Assembly (NCBI GenBank): GCA_029204225.1
Contig: CM055100.1
Span: 65,205,156-65,261,920, forward strand
Origin: Diphasiastrum complanatum
Taxonomy: Eukaryota; Streptophyta; Lycopodiopsida; Lycopodiales; Lycopodiaceae
Length of the DNA: 56,765 nt
Reading direction: 5' to 3'
In this document: positions 1 through 11,978 of the stretch, one piece after another
Layout: every line of letters starts with the position of its first letter
Position numbering within the stretch: position 1 is the stretch's first letter
The notes under the pieces: model-generated
Databases searched by the model: none
The model's input: only the letters and a program-made list of their open reading frames with translations
Told to the model about the DNA's origin: nothing
Translations under genes and position numbers: made by a program

Positions 1-500
1 TTCACATTCATATTTCAGCATTATCTACGATATTGATAGTATGGGTGGAGTTTATTAAAAGTTATAGTTTGTGCTCCTTGGATGGTTTTTAGTTTTTGCT
101 TAAGAGTGTATTTAAAGGTGTTAAAGATGGATATAGTGTTAAAGATCCACATGAAGTAGTTGTTTTTGAGACTTAAGTGCCATTTCAGACAGTTACAAAT
201 GTACCAAAATTGGTACTTTGATAGTACCAAAATTTGGTACTCAAGTACCGGTTAAAAAATCTATAATTTATGAACAGGTGCTTTGGAGTTTTAAAAAATT
301 CAATACATGTTTTTCAAATGGAAAAGGCAATTTCAGTCAATAGCAAATGCACTATAATTGAGACTCCGATAGTACCAAGAAACGTAGCCTGAACTTGTAA
401 ATAAAAAATCAGAATATAGATAAGTGATCCAAAGTACCAAATTGTACTCATCAGTTTCAAACGAGTATTATGAAAGTACCAAATAAATACTTGCATCCTA
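1..500. other. AT-rich stretch without a gene
   Basis: I see no convincing coding sequence here. The short open frames on the minus strand are low-complexity and have no recognisable motif. The stretch does hold a cluster of GTACCAAA-type words, listed separately. Confidence 0.6.
201..245. repeat. Pair of short palindromes built on GTACCAAA
   Basis: Two near-perfect palindromes follow each other: one beginning at 201 with arms GTACCAAA/TTGGTAC, and a second at about 223-241 with the same arms and one more central T. Further single copies of GTACCAAR occur near 373, 435 and 475. The role is unknown; they could be hairpins inside a small non-coding element. Confidence 0.5.
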
Positions 501-502
501 TC

Positions 503-1347
503 TCAAGCGTCAAGCAAGTCCTCTTGATCGCTGTCATCTTCGTACGACATGTTGTTGTATATGTTCTCATATACATTGGTGGATAATCGGAATATGTTAT
601 GATATCTAGGGATAGGCTCCATGGAAACCAGATTGCTCTCACCAGGTGTGATTAGATCATTACCGGTTGTGTTTTGGTCTATAAGGTTGTATGTATTGAT
701 CATGACTTCGACTGGGCCATAGTATAGGCCTTCAACTATTCTCCCTCCTCTAACAATTCTGTTGTGCCATGCATCCTTCTGTGTTGTCGCTACCTAGTAC
801 ATCGTCTTGGTGCATTTAAGAAGGTAGAAATCCTCTCTCCTCTCTGCTGCTTTGACCGCAAAATTGTCCCCAGTGGACAGCAAGTCACACAAACTATTAG
901 AGTTCCCCTCATACATGGGCAGGTTGGTGTCATTATGCATTGGCATGGATACATAAGCACCGTCATTATCTCTAGCATCATCGTCTTCATCGTTGCTACC
1001 TGCCTCTAACTGTGGCAATGGCTGGATAAACAAATATTTTCACTCTTCCACGTGCTCGCAGAAACATGACAATGTGCGACATCGTAGTGAGCATGGATAC
1101 TATCTTGGGAATATTCGTCAACACAATGGAATGAGTGTGAGCTTGTGATGCGCTGACAATCCCATTGCACATCATGTTGAACCTCATCCTTGCTGACCAG
1201 CCAGAAAACCCTTCTTGTACTACAGTTAGTACCTTCACCTTTTGGCCTAAATGTTTCTTTCAGATATGCGACCACATCTACTGCACATTTCAAGGGCCAG
1301 CTGTTTGGTTTAAACTCCTCGTGAGTAAGAGTTCTCTTGATGACCAC
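503..1347 (-). pseudogene. Decayed gene of unknown family
   Basis: Three minus-strand segments read as one broken gene. The upstream part (1347 to about 1036) contains the phrases EEFKPNSWPLKCAVDVVAYL and FWLVSKDEVQHDVQWDCQ. A frame change near 1035 leads into an acidic stretch (EAGSNDEDDDARDND). This continues in the same frame, across a TAG at 794-796, into GGRIVEGLYYGPVEV and an acidic C-terminus ending DDSDQEDLLDA at 503. The sequence looks protein-like: it is mixed in composition and not low-complexity. I do not recognise the family. With a stop and at least one frameshift it cannot make a full product. It may belong to one of the mobile-element gene families that fill the window. Confidence 0.45.
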
Positions 1348-1365
1348 GCGACCAAAACCATTTTA

Positions 1366-1800
1366 GATGGCCGAGTATTGGAGTTGGACACAAGCAATAC
1401 GCAACTGCGACCCGAAATTGTCCACAGCTCCAGCAAGACCTGCTAATAGCCCAATAGCACAAGCAGCCAGAGAAGTTCGAGGTGCTAAAACTAAAAAAGC
1501 ATGAAGAAGGTCTCCAAGTGTACATCAAAGGTCCAAGAGATTCAACAGCAGACAACACAACGTCTCGCCCCACTCTAGGCACAACTTTCAGTGCTCAAAA
1601 CATAAAACACACATTTGGGAGCGGAGGTAATAGTGCTACAAGCAGAGAAAATAGCCTGGTTAGCTCAACTGACACTTGCCAACAAACTTCTCAGCCAAGC
1701 CGAGATGGATCTACTCATGTAGTAGGTGAAGGTTTACCGTGAAACCTTCGACAAATACCAAGCTGAATTCAACAATTATAGACGGAGTGCAATGCAAGAT
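1366..1800 (+). pseudogene. Copy A of an unknown coiled-coil protein family (fragment)
   Basis: Conceptual translation of this stretch, with several frame changes, follows the Gln/Leu/Lys-rich coiled-coil section of copy C at about 51,688-52,150. Shared phrases include LDTSNTQLRPEI against LATSNTQLRAEI, ENTHLGAE against ENTHLGRR, and AWLAQLTLA against VWLAQLAPD. Stops occur within the matched sections, at least one at a Gln position of copy C. Only the coiled-coil segment is present. At about 1,800 it abuts copy B, which runs the opposite way, so the junction is a rearrangement breakpoint. Function is unknown; a structural, Gag-like or self-assembling role is only a guess from composition. 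Confidence 0.6.
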
Positions 1801-4673
1801 AAGACCTTGTTCTGCCAATCAGGTTGCGGTTGTAATGCCGCAATGATCTGAGCCCTGGTGGAGTATTGGCTTTGATCGATCTCCTTTTTGCCTCCCCTCA
1901 TGTTGGGAGGATATTTCCTTTCGAATTTCTTCGATTCTTTGGTATCAGCCATCTTGCCCCTTGGCCTGGTAGGAGAAGTCACCCTACGTTGTTGTGGTGT
2001 CCTTGACAGGTAATCGTCTAGGGCCTTAGTGTCCGTATCCTTTTCTTTTGCAAGTTCACTTGTAGACAGCTCAGCTGCGCCCGTGTCTTGTCTGGGTGAG
2101 AATCTTCTTGTTTCTGGTGGATCTGCCAGGAAGTCATCATCACCCCCGATTTCAGTGTTAATTTTTGGAAGGTCAGGGATGGAGTGATCTGGAGAGAGAG
2201 GTACAGGGATGATAGGTTTAGAAGGTGGTGGGTTTAAACAAATTGTACGCCGCGTCGGGGGAGCAAAGCTGTTGGAGGAACTCATCCCGTCGGGCTTTGT
2301 ACGTGTTAGCTGGACCTTTTGATGGGCCCATTAATCTGCTAGGAGGTGGTGGAGAGAGGGAAGATGAAACAATAGGGTAAGTGGGAATATATGTTTTAAA
2401 AAAATTAAAAGTGGAATAAGATGAGGGGTTAAAAGTGGGAGGGGAAAGGGAAAAAGCTCTGGAAGCAGCTTTGGCTCTCTGGCTACCTGATCTCGAGCTA
2501 CCATCTGATGGTCGGGTTTCCCCGTCCTTATTTCTTGCTCCGCCATCTCCATCATCGTCCGGTGGTTTCTTTGTAAGAGTGTCTGCTTGGGCCTTGCACG
2601 TCGTGTCCCACAATTGGTTCACCTTGTCCAAGACCTGCTGTAGGTCTTGGACAAGGTGATCTTCTAGTTGCTTCTGGGACTCCAGGATGATCTTTTCCTA
2701 CTTGGCCACAATATTTTCGAAATTTCTTTTCTCGGCTTCCCATTTCTGGATCAGCCACACATACTTCTCCATCCGGATGGCTGAGGCCTGTGGGGCCTGG
2801 AATTGTATGTCCTTGGGCTTAATTAGAGGGACACCAACTGTTTGACGATCTGTCTCGTACTTGGTCGATCTGGACCATCTGGTGCTTCAGTTGTTGCTGG
2901 ACCTCTTCCAAGGTGATCTTTTGCCCAGCCATCATGGATCTGATTTATTCTGTCTCCTTTTCTCTTTCTTTGGCCAGCTTCTGTTGTTGCGCAATTTCTC
3001 AATCCTGGTACTGGACCTTATTCCTGATCACTTGGTGCTGGCTTACCAACCAATGCATGTGGTAGCTTGCTTCGGATAGGCCAATCATTGAGCGCTTAGC
3101 TACTTTGGAGAGCTTCTCAGGGTTAGTGATGGTTGGGTACTGATCAGGGGGGTGAGATGGTGAAGCTAATCCAAAAAATAGACGTTGTGGAGGGAATGAA
3201 AATGGAGGTGAAGGGAGTGGAGAAATAATATTAGTAGCAACAATGGTTCTTGTTGTGGTGGTGGTGGTGGTTGTGGTGGTTAGTGGAGGGGTCATACTTC
3301 CTCCTGACTGATCTGTTTTTTCCGGTTCATCATCACCGATCTCCATCAGGTCCGCAACATCAAAATAGAAGTGTCCAAGGTATGGACTTGTTGGGCCTAT
3401 GGTTGTTGATCTTGTGGCTGTTGGGCCGCTTCTGTGTCCTGGGGAATGGAACTCTGCACTCCTACCCCCCCCCCCCCTCCCCCCAAATAAAGTGCATGTG
3501 GTGATGTTGGCGGCGTTGGCGTGGTAATTAACATGGGTGGAGTGGTGACTCTGTCTGGTGGGCCAGTGATGTGGTTGTGTCTAGTGCTGCTGTAGAAGTA
3601 GCTGCTCCATCACCCCCGTCGATGGTGTGTGAGGGTGATGAGTGTTGTTGAGAGGCTGTTTGGGAGGATGAGTTCCCATCATCTGAATTTGAGTCTTCTG
3701 ATGTTGTGCCGTCGGTTGATTTCCTTCTGTCCTGAAGCTTTCAGCGTATGCGTTGTTGCCTTGTGTCTGGCAACTGGGCCTTAGAGATATCGGCTTGTCG
3801 AGCTGCCAATTATGCTGCTGCCTATGGATCTGGTTGAGAACTTTGTGATTTGGGTACCAGTGAAAGAATACTGGTATTCACCCTTTTGGGTGGAAGCCCG
3901 GATGGTGACGTAGTCCGTGAGCGTGAACACTTGGACTGTTTTGACCCTCCTATGGAAATGCCCCATGCTTTGTTTGAATCTTTCAGGTGTTGTTGAAGTC
4001 TGGGCCCATTTTGTACTTGCTGGAGTGTGATATCAGTCATGAGATACCCCAGTACGGTTATTGACTGCTTGTTCTTAACACACTCATGAAGGCAGTTCGA
4101 AGCAAACTGTGCCCAATCATAGAGGTTTCGGGCATGCAGTCATGAATCTGCCATCATGTGGAAGAGGGACATGGGTACCCGCAGCACCTTTGTTCGTGGT
4201 CGTTGTGTGCATCTGGTCAAGTATGCACATGCCGCTTGCAGTTGCTGATCATTGATGGCCTCAACGTGGTACCCATCTTTATTCTTCCATTTGTCCACTG
4301 AGAGATCTATGTATTTGAGATAGGCTATCTGCTTAATCTTCTGGAGCGTCCTGGTGACAACATTTGGTCCTCGAGGGAACCCAAAGGGTTTCAAGTCGGT
4401 AGCCACAAAAGATATGTTATAAACATAGTTCTTGACAGGGGGAACTATGAGTTGGCACGATCTTGTCGTAGCATTATAATTTGCGTATGCCATGTGTATC
4501 AGGTACGGACTTTGATACCCCGTCAGGATAGGGATTTGGAACTTAATTGCCTTGAAAAATGATTCTGTCTGCTGGTACCAGGTCTGCATATGTGTAATGA
4601 CCAATTTGCACAGCTGGATGTTGAGCTTATTAGCATCGGGGTCGTCGGAATTGGAACTGGGGTTGGAAGACAT
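1776..4673 (-). pseudogene. Copy B of the unknown coiled-coil protein family (near full length, decayed)
   Basis: The likely start is the ATG at 4673-4671, giving MSSNPSSNSDD, which parallels the start of copy C (MASSPSDDSD). The domain order is as follows. A globular N-terminal domain covers about residues 10-280 and includes GYHVEAINDQQLQAACAYL; it continues past a TGA at 4140-4142 in the same frame to about 3822. A Pro/Ser/Thr/Gln-rich linker runs from about 3800 to 3050. A Gln/Glu/Lys coiled coil covers about 3010-2560, with EEVQQQLKHQMVQIDQVRD and KYVWLIQKWEAEKRNFENI. A Ser/Pro/Arg-rich tail ends at 1776. The linker has several frame changes and stops. No known domain is recognised. Order and start match copy C closely enough to call them one family; an origin in a mobile element is inferred from copy number. 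Confidence 0.6.
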
Positions 4674-4715
4674 GGTGAAAAAATGAACGAAACAGTGGCC
4701 TAGAAAAAGTGTGTA

Positions 4716-5015
4716 GGTTGAGATTTGGGACAGGGTTAAGGGTGCGTCAGTTGAGATTTGAGACAAGGTTAAGGATGCGTCGGTTGAGATTTGACGGAGG
4801 CCTCGGTTGAGATTTGATGGAGGATTCAGTTGAGATTTGATGGAGGCTTTGGTCGAGGTGGGACGGAGGCTTCGGTCGAGGTGGGACGGAGGCTTCGGTC
4901 GAGATGGGATAGAGGCTTCGGTCTAGATGGGATGTAGGCTTCGGTCGAGAATTGAACTGAATGGCTTCGGTCGAGATGTGACGGAGGGCTTCGGTTGAGA
5001 TGTGATGGAATGGCT
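4716..5015. repeat. Minisatellite, unit about 23-27 bp
   Basis: Imperfect direct repeats based on GGCTTCGGTCGAGRTGGGA run through this stretch, with older variants on the left that read GGTTGAGATTTGATGGAGG. It lies immediately upstream of the start of copy B, where its 5' leader or promoter would be. The minus-strand open frame through it is a by-product of the repeat (motif ISTEAS/HLDR). Confidence 0.8.
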
Positions 5016-5204
5016 CGGGTGAGAAGGCAGGGGAAAGCCGTGGGTGACTAATAGTCATGTCTTCTAGAATGTGGAAGTGACTAATAGCCATATGCCTTCT
5101 AGATTGTGGATTGTGCATTGCGGATAAGAAAATGGATAATATAGTCGGCATTGGATAAATGTTAGCCCTGGGGATTGACAAAAAAACTATATTTGTGTAA
5201 AATA

Positions 5205-5448
5205 ACATCTATTTAGGTAGGGTTCTTTAAGGTGGAAGCAAATTATATCAACAAATAACAATCAACACTTTAGCTATGTAAAATTTGAGAATTTGACACC
5301 ATAAAACAACATTAAAAAGAATAATATCCTAGGTGATTTGATTTCATCTCTCAACCTTTTCTATGAGTTAAATTTCCTAAGCCTGTGTCGGGAACTTTAC
5401 ATCATGTAAAGTGCTTTCCTCAAGGGCTTTACTTGGCATAAACTATGT
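5205..5448. other. Non-coding stretch
   Basis: AT-rich with no open frame that looks coding. Its right end is the left inverted arm described below. Confidence 0.5.
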
Positions 5449-5560
5449 GGGGGGGGGGGGGGGGGGGGGGGGGGAGGGGGGGTGGGGGGGGGGGGGGGGG
5501 TGGTTGTGCTATTTTCTCCTACTCGAATTCATATGGGTCCAAGAGGCTACTCAAGCCATT
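5395..5560 (+). repeat. Left inverted arm, interrupted by a G run
   Basis: The words GGGCTTTACTTGGCATAAAC (about 5423-5442) and ATTTTCTCCTACTCGAA (about 5511-5527) recur in reverse complement, in matching order, at about 7021-7041 and 6986-7003. The two arms enclose the Copia integrase and reverse-transcriptase scraps. The left arm has about 50 bp more between its two blocks, and this is the homopolymeric G tract. Confidence 0.65.
5449..5500 (+). repeat. Poly-G tract, 52 bp, two interruptions
   Basis: An almost pure run of G with a single A near 5475 and a single T near 5483. It could form G-quadruplexes and would be prone to slippage and to sequencing error, so the exact length should be treated with caution. 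Confidence 0.9.
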
Positions 5561-5699
5561 ATAGGCATAATGCCTTGCTCAAGCTTGCTCTACCAAGAAC
5601 TTGAGATGTATATGAATACAATAGTGATCGATAAAATCTAGTATCTGAAGGATTTTAGTCAACAAGAGTCTTAAGTTGTAGGATTCTGGAAAAAACAAT

Positions 5700-6232
5700 C
5701 TAATGAATGTGTGATGCTAGTAAAGGAGAAGATCTTTATGGTGGAACTTTGGCACAAAGGCTGGGTCACTCCAACTTCAAGAGCATAGAGACAATGACTA
5801 AGAAGGAGGTGGTTCTTGGTTTTCCAAGATTCTTAAAGAAGTTTGACAAAATATGTGAGGCATGTGCTCTCACTAAGGTTCACAAGCTTTTGTTCTCAAG
5901 ATCCTCAACAAGAGCTACATCATCACTCAAGTTTGATACACTTGGATGTTCATTCTCGTAGCACTATAAGTAATGGATGTGCTAAGATGCATTCAACATT
6001 AATAGATGACTATAATAGATATACATGGCTTTTACTATTTCCTACAAAAGATCTTGTGTTTGAAACCTTTGTAAAGTTCAATTTACTTGTTGAAAACCAA
6101 CTAGATGCTAAGATTATATTGAGATGCGATAATGGGGGAGAGTGTGAAAGGGCTTCAAAATTTTTGTTCTCCTTGCTATGCTCATTCCCACAAGATGTAA
6201 GAAAGAAATATGATCTTACTTATATGAAATAA
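5700..6232 (+). pseudogene. Copia integrase fragment
   Basis: The first part shows the GAG-pre-integrase signature (LAQRLGHSNFKSI, then C-E-A-C about 30 residues later). After a frame change near 5930 comes the start of the integrase catalytic core (HLDVHSRS, DDYNRYTWLLLFPTKD, RCDNGGE). The core is cut off after the second catalytic Asp, and the third catalytic residue, the C-terminal region and everything upstream are missing. It is a broken piece of a Ty1/Copia polyprotein. Confidence 0.8.
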
Positions 6233-6728
6233 ATTTTTGTTGGCTATTGTTAACAAACAAAAAGTTATAGAATTAACATTTTGTTAGCCGATTTTTTAAC
6301 ACATAAAATCGAGCTAATTTTCAAAGTTTTATGAAATATCTTGTATGGTTTCTAATATAAGTGAATTAAATCAGTTTGTGACCGGCGTAGATTTGGCTAG
6401 TATAGCTCATGCCGAAGGGGTCTCAGTTCGCCCAAAAAGAACTATAGAGAAATTAGCCTTAGAATTGGCTATAAAGTTTTTTTGTTTCAGCTGATTACGC
6501 CAGATTTCGTCTATGTAACCTTGAATTTTATTAATGTATCGAGATATCTAAGATTTTGCAGGACATCATTCTCCATGAGACCCAAAAAGAAATCTAAGAC
6601 CGAAGAGTCTGAAAAAAATCGGCATCAACTCAATAGCAATAATACCTATGCAAATCACCGACAAAATTGAATAGGGGAAGAACCAACAATCCAGAAAAAG
6701 ACACAAACCTCACTCAAAATGAATCGAT
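6233..6728. other. Spacer between Copia fragments
   Basis: AT-rich. A short Lys/Glu-rich open frame (6572-6670) has no recognisable motif. This could be decayed polyprotein sequence between integrase and reverse transcriptase. Confidence 0.4.
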
Positions 6729-6958
6729 GACATTTACATGATCTAGCCGAAGGTTACATCCTCGAAGATCGAGAAGACCAGGTATGCAAACTCCATAAAG
6801 CTTTGTACGGTCTAAAACAATCATCTAGAGCATGGTTCCATCGAATCAACACATTGTTGATCGATACCAAGATCGGTAGACTGTAATGTATATTTCAAAG
6901 TTGTTAATCAATTCTTTGTCATCATCACTCTATGTGGATGATACGTTGTTGTAATAGC
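6729..6958 (+). pseudogene. Copia reverse transcriptase fragment
   Basis: The stretch encodes the Copia RT core phrase [18 protein letters not shown], preceded by a decayed DIYM-(x)-P-E-G-Y block. After a frame change it is followed by YVDDTLL, the catalytic YVDD box. It is about 75 codons of a roughly 240-codon domain and ends at the right inverted arm, so it is a relic. Confidence 0.85.
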
Positions 6959-7060
6959 CCAAGCAAGTCCTCAGGCTTATAAAAGTTCGAGTAGGAGAAA
7001 ATAACAAAACGCTCCTCAATGTTTACGTCAAGTAAAGCCCTACACTAAGTTTCCGCCTAA
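6950..7060 (-). repeat. Right inverted arm
   Basis: Reverse-complement partner of the arm at 5395-5560, with the same two conserved blocks about 34 bp apart and no homopolymer between them. The arms may be old LTR pieces or terminal repeats of a small element; their outer limits are not clear by eye. Confidence 0.6.
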
Positions 7061-7735
7061 GGAATTCAATACAAAAGGCTAAGACATGAAATCGAAAAAA
7101 TTGGCTGAAAATGTTAATGTATATCTGTAATGTCCTAAATTCTTCAACAAAACTTTCCAAAACTTTCTTCTCGTGTATAAAGATCGACTCAATACGACAT
7201 GTCAAAACTCCGAGGTTCAAAATACTCTCTTGCTATTTAAAGAAACACTTGTGAAGCTTATAATCCTCAAGTATCTTTCGAAGGGTGACCTTCCCCAACT
7301 TCAAAAACTTTTTTCTTAAACATGCACCTACGGGCGGAAGATCATGCAAATTTTTGTTACATGCACCTTCCGAGATGTAGAAGGTCCATTTAAAACAAAA
7401 ATTTAAAAAGGAGACGCATAAATTACATTATGTGAGACTCAGCTCCTTAGAAAAGCCAAAAATAATTTTACATAGAAAGAAGGTGGTTGCTTTAGCCTGA
7501 ACATTACCATTATTATCCCTGTCCCTATCCACATTCCACCTCCCACGTTCTAGAAGGCATGACTAAGGAGTCACCTCATGGTCGCTCGGCCATTTGCTAG
7601 GCCTAAATAATCATGACACCAAATGATTCAAAGCCACACACCGTTGGATCTCACCATAAATGTTCAGATTGTGCCACGTAATTCAAATCTATCTTTAACC
7701 TGTACACGTGGCAAAAGGCAAGTGATCTAGATTAG
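7061..7735. other. Intergenic, no gene seen
   Basis: No plausible coding frame. The stretch upstream of the DnaJ gene becomes pyrimidine-rich after about 7,840, as plant promoters and leaders often are. Confidence 0.5.
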
Positions 7736-7961
7736 AATTGATCGTCCCCCCAGATTTCGTCCCGTGCAAGTTACGCTCCCTGTCGACGCTACATCGAAAT
7801 AGAAGAAGCTTCACTAAAAGAACAGATCATGGATGCTTCCAAATTCCAATTGCCTATTCCTGTCTGGACTCTGCTCCTTCCAGAAACCTTTTTTCACCAA
7901 TTTTCTTCTCATTAGATTTCTTCTAGCCTAACACATCTTATTTTCCAATCTACTTTTATCT

Positions 7962-7971
7962 ACCTATATAT
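7962..7971 (+). promoter_or_regulatory. Possible TATA box of the DnaJ gene
   Basis: CTATATATTC lies in a C/T-rich context about 290 bp upstream of the ATG at 8253. If it is used, the 5' leader would be about 250 nt long. This is a sequence-only guess. Confidence 0.3.
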
Positions 7972-8252
7972 TCTAGATCTCATAATTCCAATCTCTTACC
8001 TTCTCATCATCATCTAAGATCATTCCATTCTCTTGAAATCTACCACTACAGATCATGCCATAGCAGCAGCAACCACACCAGTTATAAAAGATCAAGCACA
8101 CCAGCTATTACACAACCATGATCCATAGCTTTGTTGCCAGCTGATATTTGTTTTACCTCTTTTCATGAAGCTTTTTGGTGAATACAAAGTTCAGATTCTT
8201 CTTAGACCTCTTCCTAGATTTTGAGTACAGACGTTGTTTTGCAAGACCTGTA

Positions 8253-8957
8253 ATGGCTCCGATTAATAGTGTGGTAAGCCTTGATACCAAATCGCATGTG
8301 GCAGCACCCCGCTCCTCTTCACACTCAGCTGCCTTATCGGCATCAAATCCTCAGTTCAGCTTCCGACCGCTTGATTCAGCCCATTTTGGGTTGGGTTCAA
8401 GTTTCAAGACCAATTCTTTAATTAGAAAGAGCCTCTCACTCCACCAGAGGAACTCTGCGAAACAAAGGGTTGACTGTAGGTGTCCCAGGGCCTCCGCTTA
8501 TCCATTAAACTGGGAAAACATTAGCGGCTCTTCGCTGTACGCAATTCTGGGAGTGGAACAGAGTGTGGATATCCCAGAAATAAAGCGTGCCTACAGAAAG
8601 ATGGCTTCGCGTTATCACCCAGATGTGTGCCCTGCAGTTGATGTATCCGAGTGTACAGAAAAGTTCCTGCACCTGCAAAACGCCTATAAGGTGTTGTCCG
8701 ACCCTGAGCTGAGGGCACATTACGATCGCCATATGACAAATTTCTTCGACACGGGAATCGAATTTAGCAGAAGTGGAAGGCTGAGGTCTGAAGTGGTCAA
8801 AGAGCATTGGATGCGTGCATCTTGGAAGCCGCAATGGGAAGCTCAAGTCGGGAACTTGAGATGGAGACATGCAGCATCAGCTCAAGAGGGAAGCCACTGC
8901 AGTACATGGGGCGCAAGGATGCGTAAGCAAAATAGACTGATTAATGTTGCACTGTAG
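8253..8957 (+). CDS. J20: Chloroplast J-domain co-chaperone, J20-like (DJC26 type)
   Basis: The 234-codon frame begins at the ATG at 8253. Residues 1 to about 80 are Ser/Thr/Arg-rich and poor in acidic residues, as expected for a plastid transit peptide. The J domain covers about 93-160 with the diagnostic HPD at 122-124 (RYHPDVCP), preceded by YAILGV and followed by AYKVLSD. The tail (about 180-230) has WKPQWEAQVGNLRWR and STWGARMRKQ, resembling the C-terminal signature of Arabidopsis J20, an Hsp70 adaptor that presents damaged plastid proteins such as DXS for refolding or Clp degradation. Length fits the family. The frame is unbroken and I see no intron in it. Its last quarter and 3' flank recur at 44.6 kb as a truncated copy. 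Assignment to J20 rather than another small plastid DnaJ rests on the tail. Confidence 0.9.
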   Translation: MAPINSVVSLDTKSHVAAPRSSSHSAALSASNPQFSFRPLDSAHFGLGSSFKTNSLIRKSLSLHQRNSAKQRVDCRCPRASAYPLNWENISGSSLYAILGVEQSVDIPEIKRAYRKMASRYHPDVCPAVDVSECTEKFLHLQNAYKVLSDPELRAHYDRHMTNFFDTGIEFSRSGRLRSEVVKEHWMRASWKPQWEAQVGNLRWRHAASAQEGSHCSTWGARMRKQNRLINVAL

Positions 8958-10100
8958 ATTTCAGTACATAGTCGTGTATCAATTGTAGAAGATCGCAATA
9001 CTGCAGAAATCTCTGTTCCGTATCCTAAGCTACAATTCTGGATAGAATTGCACACTCTTTTATGACATCCAAAACGTATTACGACGAGATGCTTGGCAGT
9101 ACAATCTTGCAGTTGACTAGCATTGCAACAATGCAACGGCATCACTTGCACCAGCCGAGTCATTTGGGCAATGATTACTTGCTTGTAAGCCATGCACACC
9201 CGGAAAGACCAAGACCACTCTACCGATCAATACATGGAGATTAGAGGGGAGTATTGAGAACATTCCTATCACGATCCTAATCGTGAGCACCTCTGTACAC
9301 GATTGAGCTTGCAAAAGGTTTTTATTCTCAATCCTCACTACGAAAAACAATCCAATTGGGTGGGTTTTCACGTCCTTTGTTGAAGATAGTAATGTTGAGC
9401 ATTTGTGGAACTCAAATCAGGTTACGTAGCAGCAAAGTTCAGTAATGACCACAGTAATGAGAATTGTGACAAAACAATTAGGGTTACAGCTACAAGTAGG
9501 GACAATGGGAAAAGTAAACTTTCTTCAAGACGTTATGCAGTCCTTTCAGGACATGGAATGGTGTAGAGAAGTAGGACACGTGAAGAGAGTTGAATAATGC
9601 TTTTTCATTTGTCTCTATTTGTATGAGTATGTTTGCTTATGTGTTGATTATGTTGCCATCTTCTTGTGTAATTCAAATTTCCTAGACTACTAGAATTGCA
9701 TTTTCAGATCTTCAGAGGTAATTTCTTGGGATGCAATTCAAACTTATAACTATCACATTAGTAATAATTGGAAGCTAGAGTTGAGAGGGGAGAAATAGCG
9801 TTTCTCAGGGTCAAAGTCATGTCTAGCTAACTTTGGTCCACCCAACACTTTTTTGTTTTCTTGCAATGCCACTCGTGGTGTTGATAGACGATTTTTTTGA
9901 CATATGGCTGAGGGTCAGTATAAGGATGTGGATGATTTTATCTCGTCATGCATGGTTCCTTCCATTGTTTCCATTCTAGACTGTCTTCTTGCTTGTTCCT
10001 CTGTTGTCCAAACCCTATAGTTTATCTTCTAACTCCTGATTCGATCTCGCTCCACCCTTCATCATATCTTGCTTGTGTCCAAGATTGATCGATGCCACTC
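8958..10100. other. 3' flank of the DnaJ gene and intergenic DNA
   Basis: The first roughly 430 bp (to about 9,390) is the 3' untranslated and flanking region and is also partly present after the pseudogene copy at 44.7-45.05 kb. The remainder shows no coding signal. Confidence 0.6.
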
Positions 10101-10106
10101 TTCCCA

Positions 10107-10620
10107 TTAGCGCATGCTCATCCTTGGGGAGCAGGCTCCTCCTTCGCTCCTCCCCATTTCCATCTCTTCCAGCTTGCACCCTTCTAGCACCATTATAAGT
10201 GGATCATAAGAGGCTAGTAAACTCCCTATTATGGTGAATACCAAGTGGGTTCTTTCGACTAGAGCTCCCGTTGCTTTCAGTTGCCTAGTCAGGCTCTTCA
10301 TTTTCTCCAAGTGTGTGCTCAAAGAGTTTCCCTCCATCATCTTGGCATTTGCTAATCTCATTCTCAACAACAAGATGTTGTTCACACTTTTCCCTTCATA
10401 TATCGCAACGAGGGTATCCCACGCCTCTTTTGCAGTGGTCGCATCCTACACCTACATTGTAGGGATCTCACCAAGCATGAGGCATAGAGTCACCAATGCT
10501 TTCCACTCTCTTCCTTCAAAGATTTTTATAGTTCCATCATCCATGTGAACGCCTTCACCATCAGCCCGAGGTGCCTTGTTTGATCCATTGATGATCCCCT
10601 AGAGACACTTCTCTATTAAG
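10107..10620 (-). pseudogene. Copia Gag fragment
   Basis: On the minus strand the stretch reads as the Copia Gag core (UBN2 type): AKEAWDTL-like at about 10,430, then NNILLLRMRLANAKMMEG, then HLEKMKSLTRQLKATGA, and GSLLASYDPLIMVLEG. Two TAG codons and a frame change interrupt the upstream part. No protease or pol follows, so it is an isolated piece. Confidence 0.75.
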
Positions 10621-11973
<1,353 letters not shown>

Positions 11974-11978
11974 TCTCT
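11974..11978. repeat. Target-site duplication, left (TCTCT)
   Basis: TCTCT directly before the first TG of the 5' LTR matches TCTCT directly after the last CA of the 3' LTR. Five bases is the usual length for Copia integrases. Confidence 0.9.

Noticed and set aside
3250-3504. Trp-rich plus-strand frame near 3.3 kb
   Set aside because: It is the antisense of the Thr/Pro-rich linker of copy B.
4747-5208. A 153-codon minus-strand frame with repeated ISTEAS/HLDR phrases
   Set aside because: It translates the minisatellite; its phrases follow the DNA repeat unit.
8505-8870. A 121-codon minus-strand frame inside the DnaJ gene
   Set aside because: It is a shadow of the strongly supported J-domain frame.
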